From Flectobacillus rivi (GTDB lineage Bacteria; Bacteroidota; Bacteroidia; Cytophagales; Spirosomataceae): a stretch of 64,000 bases of DNA. Within the stretch, counting starts at the first letter, position 1; the number at the start of each line of letters is the position of its first letter. Both the position numbers and the translations under genes were made by a program. The notes below the pieces were generated by a model that was given only the letters and a program-made list of their open reading frames with translations, did not search any database and was not told the origin of the DNA. The stretch covers positions 310,001-374,000 of the forward strand of contig NZ_JASHIE010000001.1 in the NCBI RefSeq assembly GCF_030056655.1, read 5' to 3'. This document shows, one piece after another, positions 26,801-35,279 of the stretch.

Positions 26801-26924
26801 CTGCCTCGGGGTATGCCAGAAGATTGAGAAATGTTGGATTACATGAGTTCAGATTTGTGCTTGCGTCCCAAAGCCAATATCCTACAAATGTATCTTCAAA
26901 TATATGATTTACCAGATTTTGCAT
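23871..26924 (-). CDS. Hybrid sensor histidine kinase with multiple PAS domains and a C-terminal receiver
   Basis: 1017 residues from the ATG at 26924; a TTG lies two codons upstream. There is no membrane helix. About five PAS/PAC modules fill residues 1-620, for example FVGYWLWDASTNLNSCNPTF, LVFDESGIIDCNAAAVEMLG and AVAIFDTKMNYIAYSQHWID. The HisKA domain has phospho-acceptor His at about 649 (STMSHEIRTPMNAVIG). It is followed by the HATPase region with ILTNLVSNAVKFTDYG, VKDTGIGIPQDKW and KYGGTGLGLTITKRL. The C-terminal receiver has LIADDN and the phosphorylated Asp at about 940 (MVLMDLQMPEMDGYEA). There is no HPt or output domain, so signal must pass to a separate phosphotransfer protein. 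Soluble multi-PAS form suggests sensing of an internal or redox cue. Confidence 0.93.
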   Translation of the reverse strand: MQNLVNHIFEDTFVGYWLWDASTNLNSCNPTFLNLLAYPEAEFNASEVFWRDYLSASDLFDFQNAFEELSQALEPRNFSFKWRMKLPNHEVRYVRAGFRNLLNDFSIEAVVGSFIDITEETLQLLDVQKEEKLYQQTSQLGKSGAWEFDFAKNWFYLNKPAQKILHQQSACADWEVLQSVFAHKEDFLSFERNIKALSPSQNTFLLEFEVNKSLGIGRWFRIIAESKSTTITSTKVFGVIQDITDFKLFDERLNVIFERSTDAHLVFDESGIIDCNAAAVEMLGCNDKVTLLRYHPAHFSPDFQPDGMTSFEKSKKMDALARQNGYHRFEWLHKRLDGTTFLAEVTLNPIRLNQKDALLVVWHDITERKKAEAKLANTQLLLAETQVLTHSASWVLDLSTYTNTYSSAACEIFEIENVSSFPQINPLDWIDESAKTRYQNLLEQAIQNQEEFEIELLLNLNNGKKKVIRKIGKPTVSESGKIDKIIGAILDITQERKDQEAILVKQEQFANFITNTPAAVAIFDTKMNYIAYSQHWIDSLLIQEQDLVGQNHYEIFPNMPQKWKAINDLCLKGEIHHSKSDIYTRADGKQEWLCWDARPWYLDSGEIGGIIICLDVITDQIEAKNTLILAKEEAEQAAVAKTQFLSTMSHEIRTPMNAVIGITHLLMQNAREDQAEYLKILKFSAENLLVLINDILDFNKIEAGKITFEEVDFSLKDLLGNIRAALLQKAIDKGIQLKLMMDDDLPDAVKGDSVRIGQILTNLVSNAVKFTDYGRVTISASILKKDADATTVTFEVKDTGIGIPQDKWDSIFDSFTQASSETTRKYGGTGLGLTITKRLLELQGSKIQLESAPGEGSIFYFDLRLKNSSFQFKKRTEPDMTSQKHPSLKGLKLLIADDNRINIIVAQQFFKRWDIESDVAENGVLAVQMVQQSDYDMVLMDLQMPEMDGYEATQSIRSLSNDRFAQIPIIALTASAMLDIKDKAFSVGMNDYISKPFNPDELYRKIALYKKESTQEV

Positions 26925-27108
26925 AAGCAACTGTCCACAAATAATCTTAATGGTCGGAAGTTACTATATGAAGCTGCTTGTATGTGTCTATATAAATGAC
27001 GGCAAAGAGAATCATAATAGTAAGGCTAGGCTATAACTCTCTCATTTCCAAGGCGATAATTACGCCTTAAAAGAAGTTGAGAATTGATAAAAGTGCCGCA
27101 AAAATCAT

Positions 27109-27132
27109 ACCAAATGAAATTTACCATTTGGT
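27109..27132 (-). terminator. Weak hairpin upstream of the histidine kinase gene
   Basis: A perfect ACCAAATG / CATTTGGT stem with an 8-base loop, 81 bp after the stop of the lipoprotein gene at 27213. It could end that transcript; no strong U-tract follows on the minus strand. Confidence 0.35.
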
Positions 27133-27212
27133 AACAAAAAATCATTTTTGACGATTAACCCTACAATACAACAATCATCCTCAGTTTAGTGATAAACGAG
27201 TTGAATATTCTC

Positions 27213-28175
27213 TTAAAAAGATTCTGAATGTAGTCTATTTTTACGTTTGTAACATGAAAGGTAAACGGTGTTACTACGATGCCCTTTTTCGGTGATAGTG
27301 TAGTATTCCGTTAAATCTTGAGAAAAGCTAACCGCCTCCCCTTGTGACTCTACTTCATATGGTAAAACGATAGCAGAATGTTGAAGTGCTTGGGCAATTG
27401 ATTCGTTGGGAAGTTTTTTCCAGTAGAAAATATTTTTATAGTTTTTTACCAAAATCTCATCTCCTTTATTTGAAATAGTCCCAGACGTAACATATAAATC
27501 TTGGCGTGACGCTTTATCATCTGTAGGCTTTTCCTTTGAAGCATTCAAAATACCTACGAACTCCGCAGTGTTTACTTTTTGGGTAGACTGTGGATATTTG
27601 AGGCGGTAAATATGCTTTTCAGCTTCTCGGTTTGAAATAATAAAAATGTCTTTTGAAACTGGATCAATTAATAAACATTCTGCATCTTTTCTACCGTCGG
27701 GGTATTCAAATTCGATCGTCTCGATATGACTGATGGTCATGTCGGACTTTTCGCCCATACTAGGTTCTTTGAATCGGTAAATAAACTTTGTAGAATGCCA
27801 TTTAAAATTATCACCAGTGTCGGCGATATAAATCTCGGAAGAACCACCATGTTTGACAACAGCTATATCTTCCCAATCACGATTTTTGATACCTTCGAGG
27901 TGAACTTGCTGAAAGCCATGCCCTTTGTCATCTATCAAAAACAATACATTGTCGCCACCACTATCGTTATGAACCCAAAATTTATGTGGATTCAGATAAG
28001 ATGCGGCAATACCTGAAGCCTCGTCAATTGCTTGATTTTCGACCCAATATTTAATCGGTGTATTTACAAATAAAGATGAATCACTGATGGGTAACTGAAC
28101 CTCACGATGCTTTTTTTCTTCGCAGGAGATTAAGGCTACAACAAACATTATTGGTAAAAAAAAACGACTTCTCAT
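27213..28175 (-). CDS. Lipoprotein of unknown function, beta-propeller-like
   Basis: 320 residues with a lipoprotein signal peptide (PIMFVVALISC, lipobox then Cys at about 18). The body resembles SdiA-regulated / 'teneurin-like' propellers: EASGIAASYLNPHKFWVHND, DNVLFLIDDKGHGFQQVHL, NRDWEDIAVVKHGG, IYIADTGDN and DAECLLIDPVSKDIFIISNR. The blade spacing suggests a six- or seven-bladed propeller. No catalytic motif is recognised. It is probably an envelope binding protein or hydrolase of unknown ligand. It stands alone on the minus strand. Confidence 0.65.
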   Translation of the reverse strand: MRSRFFLPIMFVVALISCEEKKHREVQLPISDSSLFVNTPIKYWVENQAIDEASGIAASYLNPHKFWVHNDSGGDNVLFLIDDKGHGFQQVHLEGIKNRDWEDIAVVKHGGSSEIYIADTGDNFKWHSTKFIYRFKEPSMGEKSDMTISHIETIEFEYPDGRKDAECLLIDPVSKDIFIISNREAEKHIYRLKYPQSTQKVNTAEFVGILNASKEKPTDDKASRQDLYVTSGTISNKGDEILVKNYKNIFYWKKLPNESIAQALQHSAIVLPYEVESQGEAVSFSQDLTEYYTITEKGHRSNTVYLSCYKRKNRLHSESF

Positions 28176-28419
28176 GGGTATAACTAATAGTTTACTAATG
28201 GCTAAGCGTCAAAATACAGACATCAACGACAAAAAATATCACTAAAGATAATTAGAATTCTTGAGTTGTGGCTAGTAAGCTGATTAAGCGGGGAGAAATC
28301 AAATGAGAGCGTAGTGAAGAAGACAACAAAACAAAGACATAAAGCCCTGTTTATCAAAAACTTAAGAGATTTTGTAGAATAAAATTTAGAAAACTGCAAT
28401 TATAGTATTACTACTTGTA

Positions 28420-28481
28420 AAAGCGCTGTAGGTGTAAGAGAAGACAAAACCATTTGTAATCTTTCACACCTACAACGCTTT
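28420..28481. repeat. Imperfect inverted repeat next to a family A element
   Basis: Arms around AAAGCG-c-TGTAGGTGT (from 28420) and ACACCTACA-a-CGCTTT (to 28481), separated by about 24 bases. One C-A mismatch and a short bulge interrupt the stem. The right arm runs directly into copy 2 of repeat family A. Confidence 0.6.
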
Positions 28482-28614
28482 AAGCAGTAAGCCGTAGGCA
28501 TTAGGCAAAAAAGCTTAATGATTTCATGAGAAATTCTTTTCAACTTTTAGCCTACAACATAAAGCCTAGTGCTTAATACGGGTAAAATTATTTTTATTTT
28601 GCCCACTCACTTAA
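28476..28614 (+). repeat. Dispersed dyad repeat, family A, copy 2
   Basis: Shares with copy 1 and copy 3 the series CGCTTTA, GTAAGCCGTAGGCATTAGGC, AAAAAGCTT, TTTCATGAGAAAT, AACTTTTAGCCTA and GTAAAATTATTTT. It lacks the ATTAATGCAA hairpin that opens copies 1 and 3. It lies between the two minus-strand envelope-protein genes. Confidence 0.78.
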
Positions 28615-28708
28615 TTGTACAAGAAATTATTCGCTTTTAGCAAATGATCAGCCTTACAAAGCTGATGAAAAATTTAGTCTCTGAAGATCTTTGCCCAAAA
28701 CTGACATA

Positions 28709-29506
28709 TTACTGTTTCGCTTTTGTCTTCGTATTGGTAGTTGATGCAGGTTTTGTTGTCGCTTTTTTAATAATAATTGGCTTGGCATTAATTGCACCAA
28801 GGCTTCCTACCTTAGAGATAGGTTCTTCTTTGGGTTTAGGTAAATTTACTTTTGTCAAAGTAGCTCTTGGGTCAAGCTTTTCACCTTCGGTGGCATTAGC
28901 TGCTGTGCTAGTTAGCTTAGGTGCTGAAACAGCAGAATTTTCTACCGCTTTGGTAGCACTAGTTGTCTTTGTAGTGGGTACTTTTTCATCAGTAATTCCC
29001 TTTGCTGAACGAATTCCGTCTTTTTCTGGAAAAGTACCTGGTTTAGGTTTTACGAATGGACGAGCACTCTCTGTCTTTAAAGCAGTAGGTGCTGGAGCTG
29101 ATGCTGGCTTAGGAGTTGCAACTACTTTTTCCGTAACAGTACTTGCCCCTGTTGATGCTTTACGTTTATACAAAACGTTTTCACCTTGTAATGACTCAAA
29201 AATAAGGTCTGTAGCCAAATTCATATACATGATTTTTTCTCTGGCAACAATCTGATTGGTTTTGAGATCAATCACACGTAACACGATGCTACTATTAGGT
29301 TCAATCAGGATTTCAGCGCTTTCCTTGATAGGTGTACGAATACCTTTTACAATAGTATAAATTTCATGATCTGGAATTTTATATACGCCATGAAAAGTTA
29401 CTTTCGTTGGTTTATCATTTGTCGCTTGAACTACGGTGTTGAAGGCAAATATAGGTTGAGTAATAGACAATACTGCCAAATGGGCTGCTAGGAAAAGTTT
29501 TTTCAT
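28709..29506 (-). CDS. Exported protein with a proline/lysine/threonine-rich low-complexity C-terminus
   Basis: 265 residues from the ATG at 29506; the GTG three codons upstream is unlikely. Signal peptide: MKKLFLAAHLAVLSITQPIF then AFN. Residues 25-115 look like a small beta domain (KVTFHGVYKIPDHEIYTIVK, SAEILIEPNSSIVLRVIDL). The rest is low complexity, rich in K, P, T and A, such as ATPKPASAPAPTALKTES and KKATTKPASTTNTKTKAKQ, and probably spans the periplasm or binds cell wall or anionic polymers. The opposite-strand frame over the same bases is a shadow. No family is recognised. Confidence 0.7.
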   Translation of the reverse strand: MKKLFLAAHLAVLSITQPIFAFNTVVQATNDKPTKVTFHGVYKIPDHEIYTIVKGIRTPIKESAEILIEPNSSIVLRVIDLKTNQIVAREKIMYMNLATDLIFESLQGENVLYKRKASTGASTVTEKVVATPKPASAPAPTALKTESARPFVKPKPGTFPEKDGIRSAKGITDEKVPTTKTTSATKAVENSAVSAPKLTSTAANATEGEKLDPRATLTKVNLPKPKEEPISKVGSLGAINAKPIIIKKATTKPASTTNTKTKAKQ

Positions 29507-29790
29507 TATAATCACATGTGTTAAGTGGTCGAAAAGAATCCACCAGTTTTAAAAGATATAACTAAGTATGGCATTTTACGGGTTCATGCCTTTTACTCAA
29601 AAGTTCTTATTAATAATTACGGTTTGCCTTGAAAAAGTACTTATTACAGGCGCAAATTGTATATTTTTGTTGATAATCAAAAATATAGTGCTTTCATCAT
29701 TAAAGTTTGCTTACCACTCCTTTGGAGTATCAATACAGTTCTTGTTTTATTTCAACCATCAATCTATACGATATACTTTAAAACACTACT

Positions 29791-32700
29791 ATGAAACTTC
29801 CCTCTCTCTTTACCCTAAAGGGATACCTACGTCCTGATTCACTCGACAATACACCAACTTGGAAAAGCCTAGGAAGCGTTGCTGTGGTTCAAACGATTTT
29901 GGTTGCTACTTTAGTAACGTTATTCAATCGCTTAGATTGGATAACATTCGAAAAAATTACAGTTCTGGGCTTCAAACTATCATCGTTTTGGTTAATCGGA
30001 AGCATCATTATCTTTACCACATCACCTTTGTTATTTGTTTTACGAAAAGCTAGTTCTTGGTTCTCATGGAGTATCGTTTTCTTCGGTTACTTTGTTGCCG
30101 AACTCTATCAGTACGAGTTAAATGCTACAGCGTCACATCCAGCATGGGTATTTCATTTTGAGAAATTTGTCTTCTGGCTTCCTGACCATTTTAGTAAAAT
30201 CTTATTTACGATACTTACCTTATCCAAAGTAACGACCATATTTACCCTATTTGTCGCTCGATTGGTAGCAAGTATTTTGTGGGGCACTCCTATTGTCAAC
30301 GGTGCTTCAAAAGAGCAATTTGATCAATTATTTGGAAAGTCTTGGGCTACAGAAAATATTGCAAAACCCAAAAGAGATATTGGCTTTTGGTTATTGCGCT
30401 TGGCGGGATTTGGTTATTTAGGTTTTTGGGGCGTTTTAGCTTTAGGACAGCTTGGGGCAAGTCCATGGCCAGATTCCCTTCAATACATGATTAATATGGG
30501 GAATGCCAACCTGGCTTTGTCAATGAACACTTATATCAAAGAATGGCTCATGATTATGCTTGCCTTTTTGGGTGCTTATAACATCGCTTTACGCTACTAT
30601 GTTTGTATTGTATTGGTGGCTGGACATTTATTTTCGACGCTATATACGCTTATTTTTTACCTAAATCCTTCAAGCACTATTAGTTACCGTGACTACCTGC
30701 TTACTTCTACCTTTGTAGAGGGAAGTTTACTCTCGATTTTCATCTTTGTCATGGTCAAGTACCGTGCCAACCGAGGCGATTTTCAAGCAATAAAAGAGAT
30801 TCCGATAAACTTTTCTATTCCTCTTACACTACAAAAAATTGTCTTCTCTGGACTTACTATTATCTGTATTTTAATAGGAATGAGTATGTTGGCATTCCGC
30901 ATTTGGGGAAATCCTACCGAAGGCTGGGGACTTATTTTCTCAGCTCCAGACCCAATGTTGGGCAATACCATTACGCTTTTTGTATCGTGGGCTGCTATTA
31001 GTCTTTTGTTGATCAACAGAATTTCGCTAAGACAACATTTCACCAATCTCATCATTTTTCCGATGGTACTTGGCGCTATTTTAGGATTAGTATGGATTGT
31101 TTTTGCTGATGTCAAAATCATTAATCAATATGGCATATTTCAGCATATCGACTGGTATTTAGGGCTTTATGCTTGTGTATTTTTGCTCATTGCTGGATTA
31201 CTAGCTTTTCTACGTCAGCTTTATTACAAAATTGATTGTGGAATCAATACCTTAAGCCCGTCGGCAACAGATAATATTCGTGCGCTTGTGCAGGCTTTAG
31301 GGGCAGAACAAAATCAATTATTGGGAGACGAAAAAAACCTGTCTTTGATTACAAGCTCAATAGACCGGTATATCTCTGGGATAAGAGGTAGAAAACGAGG
31401 TATTTTGAATGTTCCTTTTAGTCTATTAGAGCATGTTTTCAATACACTTTTTGGCATGAAGCCTCCGTTTTCGTCTATGAATCGCGACGAACAAAGGTAT
31501 TTCTTGAATCATTATATTTTCAGAAATGAATGGCAACGAAAATCCTCAAGCGTTCCCATTATTTCAGAATTTGCCTATCAAATTGGGCTTTCATTAAATG
31601 CCTTGACGCAGTTTGCTTTTTACACCAACGCCAATGTCAGACATTCGATTGGTTATGTGCCTGCCGACACACGAGACCGATTACAAAGCAATGGGGCTTT
31701 ATTTAATCCTCCTTATCGTGAAGTAGCGCCATTACCCAAATCGCCTAATGATGTCCATAATTATGAGCAAATTCAAGACCTCAAAATTCCTGCACCAAGG
31801 GTTTCAACGCCAACGCATGAAGCGGACTTGCCCGAAGAAGTAGATTATCTCATTATCGGTTCGGGAGCGGGTGGTGCTAGTGCTGCCTATCGTTTGGTTG
31901 AATGTATCCAAAAAGAATTTACGGATGCTTCAGGGAAAATAGATGAGCAAAAAGTGAGGGAAACGGCTAGTAAAATAGTAGTAGTTGAAAGAGGTAGCCG
32001 CTTACAACCACGTCAAGATTTTCAGGATAATGAGTTTGACATGATGAAGAAAATCTACAAAGAAGGTGGTCTGCAACAAACCAATCAGTTCACCATGACG
32101 ATGCTTCAAGGCGAATGTGTGGGTGGTACAACTGTTAGCAACAATGCTGTGTGCTTTGAGATGCCTGAATCAGTGGCTAAAATTTGGAAAGAAACCTACG
32201 GTATTCCTGTCGAGGAAATTTTCAATGAATACCCTACCATTAAAAGTGAATTGAACGTAAAACCATTGAACCCGCTCGGTATCAATGAAATTGTTGCAGA
32301 CAAATTCAAGACTGGTGTCGAGGGGTATAATCAAAACCCTCCTTTGGGTGCTTCCAAACTTACAGAACCAAAAGTTCTGGAAGTGAACCACTTAGAAAAT
32401 ATCGGCGATGGCAACTGGAATTTGGGCAACAAAAAGTTACGTAAGCGTTCGATGCTCGAAACCTATATTCCGTGGTCAGAAGCTTGGGGCGTGAAAGTAA
32501 TCGCTAATTGGAGTGCCTTACGTTTACAGAAAAACGAAGCTGGCACCAAAGCAAATTCTGTACTTTTACGTGCCGATAATGGTGCTATTCGTATCGTGAA
32601 AGTTAATAAGGCTGTTATTGTGGCAGGTGGCGTAATTGCCTCGAGTCATTTTTTGATGCGCAGTGAGCTCAACAACCCACAGGTTGGGCAACAAATCAGT

Positions 32701-33408
32701 TGTAATTTTGGCATGCCGTTAGCTTTTGAGTTTGACGAACCTATCAAAGCATTTGACGGAGAACAAATTACCTTATACAGTCATAGCGAACAACCTGACA
32801 GTAAGGTCGTTTTTGAGACCTATTTCAATCCTCCTGCAGCCTTTGCGTTAGCTTGTATGCCTTTTGTTTTTGAACGAAGAGACGATTTTATGAAAAACTA
32901 TGACAAGCTTCTAAATTTTGGAGGCTTGATTGGTTCGGATGCCATGGGAAGCATTCAGCCCAAAGCAAACATCCTCAATGGACAAGCTTTTGATTGGACT
33001 TTGAGTGAAAAAGATGTCGAAAATATCAAATATGCAATCATTACGCTGGTTAAACTAGGTCAAGCTGCTGGAGCCCAAAAAGTCATTATTCCTACCAAAC
33101 CTGGTATTTTACTCAACTTGCAAAATACTAGTGAAGTAAATGATTTTATCCAGCATTTTGAAACCTATCCTTTACAATTGACAGACCTCTTTATGGGTAC
33201 AGCACACCCACAAGGGGGTAATAAAATGGCGAGTCAACAACACGCTTATGAAAGAGTAGTTGATGAAAATTTTGGGGTAGTCGGACTTGACAATGTTTAT
33301 GTAGTCGACGCTTCGGTGTTTCCTACTAGTATCAATGTCAACCCTCAACTGACCATTATGGCTATGGCTTCTTTGGCAGCCAAGAAGATTTTTGCCAAAC
33401 ACCAGTAG
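29791..33408 (+). CDS. Fusion of a polytopic membrane domain to a GMC-type FAD oxidoreductase
   Basis: 1205 residues. Residues 1 to about 470 contain some 10-12 hydrophobic helices, for example SVAVVQTILVATLVTLF, KIVFSGLTIICILIGMSMLA and GLYACVFLLIAGLLAFL, and no signal peptide. Residues about 490-680 are soluble, with ISGIRGRKRGILNVPFSL and FLNHYIFRNEWQRK, like the small subunit or linker in membrane gluconate/alcohol dehydrogenases (inference). From about residue 683, VDYLIIGSGAGGASAAYRL is the Rossmann FAD motif. It is followed by GECVGGTTVSNNAVCFEMP and, at the C-terminus, GTAHPQGGNKMA, NVYVVDASVFPTSINVNPQL and IMAMASLAA, the GMC end with its catalytic His. It likely oxidises an alcohol or sterol-like substrate and passes electrons to quinone. 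The substrate is unknown. Confidence 0.85.
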   Translation: MKLPSLFTLKGYLRPDSLDNTPTWKSLGSVAVVQTILVATLVTLFNRLDWITFEKITVLGFKLSSFWLIGSIIIFTTSPLLFVLRKASSWFSWSIVFFGYFVAELYQYELNATASHPAWVFHFEKFVFWLPDHFSKILFTILTLSKVTTIFTLFVARLVASILWGTPIVNGASKEQFDQLFGKSWATENIAKPKRDIGFWLLRLAGFGYLGFWGVLALGQLGASPWPDSLQYMINMGNANLALSMNTYIKEWLMIMLAFLGAYNIALRYYVCIVLVAGHLFSTLYTLIFYLNPSSTISYRDYLLTSTFVEGSLLSIFIFVMVKYRANRGDFQAIKEIPINFSIPLTLQKIVFSGLTIICILIGMSMLAFRIWGNPTEGWGLIFSAPDPMLGNTITLFVSWAAISLLLINRISLRQHFTNLIIFPMVLGAILGLVWIVFADVKIINQYGIFQHIDWYLGLYACVFLLIAGLLAFLRQLYYKIDCGINTLSPSATDNIRALVQALGAEQNQLLGDEKNLSLITSSIDRYISGIRGRKRGILNVPFSLLEHVFNTLFGMKPPFSSMNRDEQRYFLNHYIFRNEWQRKSSSVPIISEFAYQIGLSLNALTQFAFYTNANVRHSIGYVPADTRDRLQSNGALFNPPYREVAPLPKSPNDVHNYEQIQDLKIPAPRVSTPTHEADLPEEVDYLIIGSGAGGASAAYRLVECIQKEFTDASGKIDEQKVRETASKIVVVERGSRLQPRQDFQDNEFDMMKKIYKEGGLQQTNQFTMTMLQGECVGGTTVSNNAVCFEMPESVAKIWKETYGIPVEEIFNEYPTIKSELNVKPLNPLGINEIVADKFKTGVEGYNQNPPLGASKLTEPKVLEVNHLENIGDGNWNLGNKKLRKRSMLETYIPWSEAWGVKVIANWSALRLQKNEAGTKANSVLLRADNGAIRIVKVNKAVIVAGGVIASSHFLMRSELNNPQVGQQISCNFGMPLAFEFDEPIKAFDGEQITLYSHSEQPDSKVVFETYFNPPAAFALACMPFVFERRDDFMKNYDKLLNFGGLIGSDAMGSIQPKANILNGQAFDWTLSEKDVENIKYAIITLVKLGQAAGAQKVIIPTKPGILLNLQNTSEVNDFIQHFETYPLQLTDLFMGTAHPQGGNKMASQQHAYERVVDENFGVVGLDNVYVVDASVFPTSINVNPQLTIMAMASLAAKKIFAKHQ

Positions 33409-33435
33409 AATATTTCGGATAGCGGATATTTGATT

Positions 33436-33479
33436 TCGGATTTGGGAGAAGCTTAGGTTTCTCTCAAATCCGATTTTTT
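33436..33479 (+). terminator. Rho-independent terminator of the GMC fusion gene
   Basis: Stem of about 14 bp (TCGGATTTG...GAGAA paired with TTCTC...CAAATCCGA, one G-T wobble), then TTTTTT at 33474-33479. It begins 28 bp after the stop, and its arms are made of the GATTTCGGATT word family. Confidence 0.85.
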
Positions 33480-33730
33480 GTTTATGAATATTAAACTTAT
33501 ATCTATTCTCATCAACCTAGGTAATACCTTCATTTTAAATAAATTAATAGCCTTATACTAATCAAACCTCCTTTTCTCTTCACGATATTACCCATCTTTC
33601 CCTAATATTTACTTAACAATAAGCATACAATCCTAATATAGCCTTAATCCTTAAGTACAATTCTCCTAAAACTGCGATAATAATTTTGTAACCAAGTTTC
33701 TTAAACGTACATACAATTAAATTATTCAAG

Positions 33731-35233
33731 ATGAAAAGGATTTTTACTTCTATTCTTATCGCAGCAACTTTAGCGAGTTGTACTACCACTGAAAATGATT
33801 TTTTTGTCAATGAAGATGCTGCCACTTTTGCTGAAGTAGGCTCAATCGATATTGGCGAAACTGGCGCAGCAGAAATCTCAGCTTACGACCCTCAAACAAA
33901 GCGTTTGTTCGTTGTAAACAATAGTGCTGTTAATAAAATTGATGTTTTGGACTTTGCTGACCCAAGCAATATCAAAGTCATTTCTTCTATTCTTGTTGCT
34001 CCTTATGGTGGCTTTGTAAACAGCGTAAGTGTGAGCAACGGCAAATTAGCCGCAGCTATTGAGTCAACAGATAAGCAAGCGCCAGGCAAAATTGTAGTAT
34101 TTAATACAACAGATTATAAAGAAATCAAATCGATTACCGTAGGTGCGTTGCCAGATATGGTGACTTTCTCGCCAGATGGCAAATTTATTTTGTCAGCTAA
34201 CGAAGGTGAACCAAATGCAAGTTATAGCAATGACCCTGTGGGCAGTATTTCTATTATTTCAGTAGATGAAAACTATGCTGTCACAACCTTAGATTTTGCA
34301 GGATACGAAGGGCAACTTAGCGCATTGAAGACAAAAGGCTTTAGAGTATTTGGTCCGAATGCAAGTTTGGCAAAAGATGTTGAACCAGAATATATTACTG
34401 TTTCGAGTGACTCAAAAACCGCTTGGGTAACTTTACAAGAAAACAATGCTATTGCTAAAATCAGTATTGCCTCAAAAACCATTACGAATGTATTTCCATT
34501 AGGTTTCAAAAGCTATAATGTAGATGGCAACGAAATCGATCCAAGCGATAAAGACAATACGATTGCTTTTGGAAAATGGCCTGTAAAAGGCATGTACCAA
34601 CCCGATGCAATTGCCGTTTATGAGGCTGGTGGTGTTCCATATTTATTTACAGCTAACGAAGGTGATGCTAGAGAATATGACACTTTTGTAGAAACACTTC
34701 GTATTGGTAAAGCAAAATTGGATGCGACTGTTTTCCCAAATGCGACTACACTTAAAACTGACCCTGTATTAGGTCGTTTGAATATCACATCAACGTTGGG
34801 TGATACCGATGGCGATGGCGACTATGATGAATTATATTCGTTTGGTGCTCGCTCATTTAGTGTTTGGAATGGTAACGATGGCTCATTGATTTTTGACAGT
34901 AAGAAAGAATTAGATACACAATGTGCCACTGCTGGTCTTTATGATGACACAAGAAGCGACGACAAAGGCGTTGAACCTGAAGGAATTGCAACAGGAATGG
35001 TCGGTAACAAAAAAGTAGTATTTGTAGGCATGGAACGTTCGGATGCAGTGGCAGTTTATGACATTACTAATCCCAAAGCACCTGTTTTCTTACAATTGCT
35101 TAAAACTGGTGATGCTCCAGAGGGTGTCATGTTTATTCCTGCTAAAGATAGTCCAACCAAAAAGAGTTTATTGGTGGTAAGTAGCGAAAATGATGGTGTA
35201 ATCAAAGTTTTCCAACCGAAGACAATTATGTAG
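33731..35233 (+). CDS. Choice-of-anchor I family beta-propeller lipoprotein
   Basis: 500 residues with a lipoprotein signal (MKRIFTSILIAATLASC). The long seven-bladed propeller shows AEISAYDPQTKRLFVVNN, FVNSVSVSNGKLAAAIE, MVTFSPDGKFILSANEGEPN, DVEPEYITVSSDSKTAWVTL, YLFTANEGDAREYD, LGDTDGDGDYDELYSFGARS and the end DAPEGVMFIPAKDSPTKKSL. This is the sequence signature of the 'choice-of-anchor I' group of surface proteins, often found with phosphatase or nuclease partners, and here anchored by lipid. A -7 type box TAATTTTG is at 33681-33688, about 43 bp before the ATG, without a matching -33 element. Ligand unknown. Confidence 0.82.
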   Translation: MKRIFTSILIAATLASCTTTENDFFVNEDAATFAEVGSIDIGETGAAEISAYDPQTKRLFVVNNSAVNKIDVLDFADPSNIKVISSILVAPYGGFVNSVSVSNGKLAAAIESTDKQAPGKIVVFNTTDYKEIKSITVGALPDMVTFSPDGKFILSANEGEPNASYSNDPVGSISIISVDENYAVTTLDFAGYEGQLSALKTKGFRVFGPNASLAKDVEPEYITVSSDSKTAWVTLQENNAIAKISIASKTITNVFPLGFKSYNVDGNEIDPSDKDNTIAFGKWPVKGMYQPDAIAVYEAGGVPYLFTANEGDAREYDTFVETLRIGKAKLDATVFPNATTLKTDPVLGRLNITSTLGDTDGDGDYDELYSFGARSFSVWNGNDGSLIFDSKKELDTQCATAGLYDDTRSDDKGVEPEGIATGMVGNKKVVFVGMERSDAVAVYDITNPKAPVFLQLLKTGDAPEGVMFIPAKDSPTKKSLLVVSSENDGVIKVFQPKTIM

Positions 35234-35243
35234 TTTTAAGATA

Positions 35244-35276
35244 ATGGATTGCGGGGATTAACTCCCCGCAATCCAT
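35244..35276. terminator. Hairpin between convergent genes
   Basis: A perfect 14-bp inverted repeat, ATGGATTGCGGGGA (35244-35257) and its inverse (35263-35276), with a 5-base loop, lies between the stops at 35233 and 35280. Likely ends transcription from both sides, though U-tracts are short. Confidence 0.7.
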
Positions 35277-35279
35277 ACT

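Noticed and set aside
27049..27069. Hairpin AAGGCG / CGCCTT after the histidine kinase start region
   Set aside because: Stem of only six or seven pairs, no U-tract; probably chance.
28644..29255. Long plus-strand frame of about 200 codons
   Set aside because: It is the antisense of the exported low-complexity protein, whose frame has a signal peptide and family-like composition; the plus frame is an artefact of Ala/Thr/Lys-rich codons.
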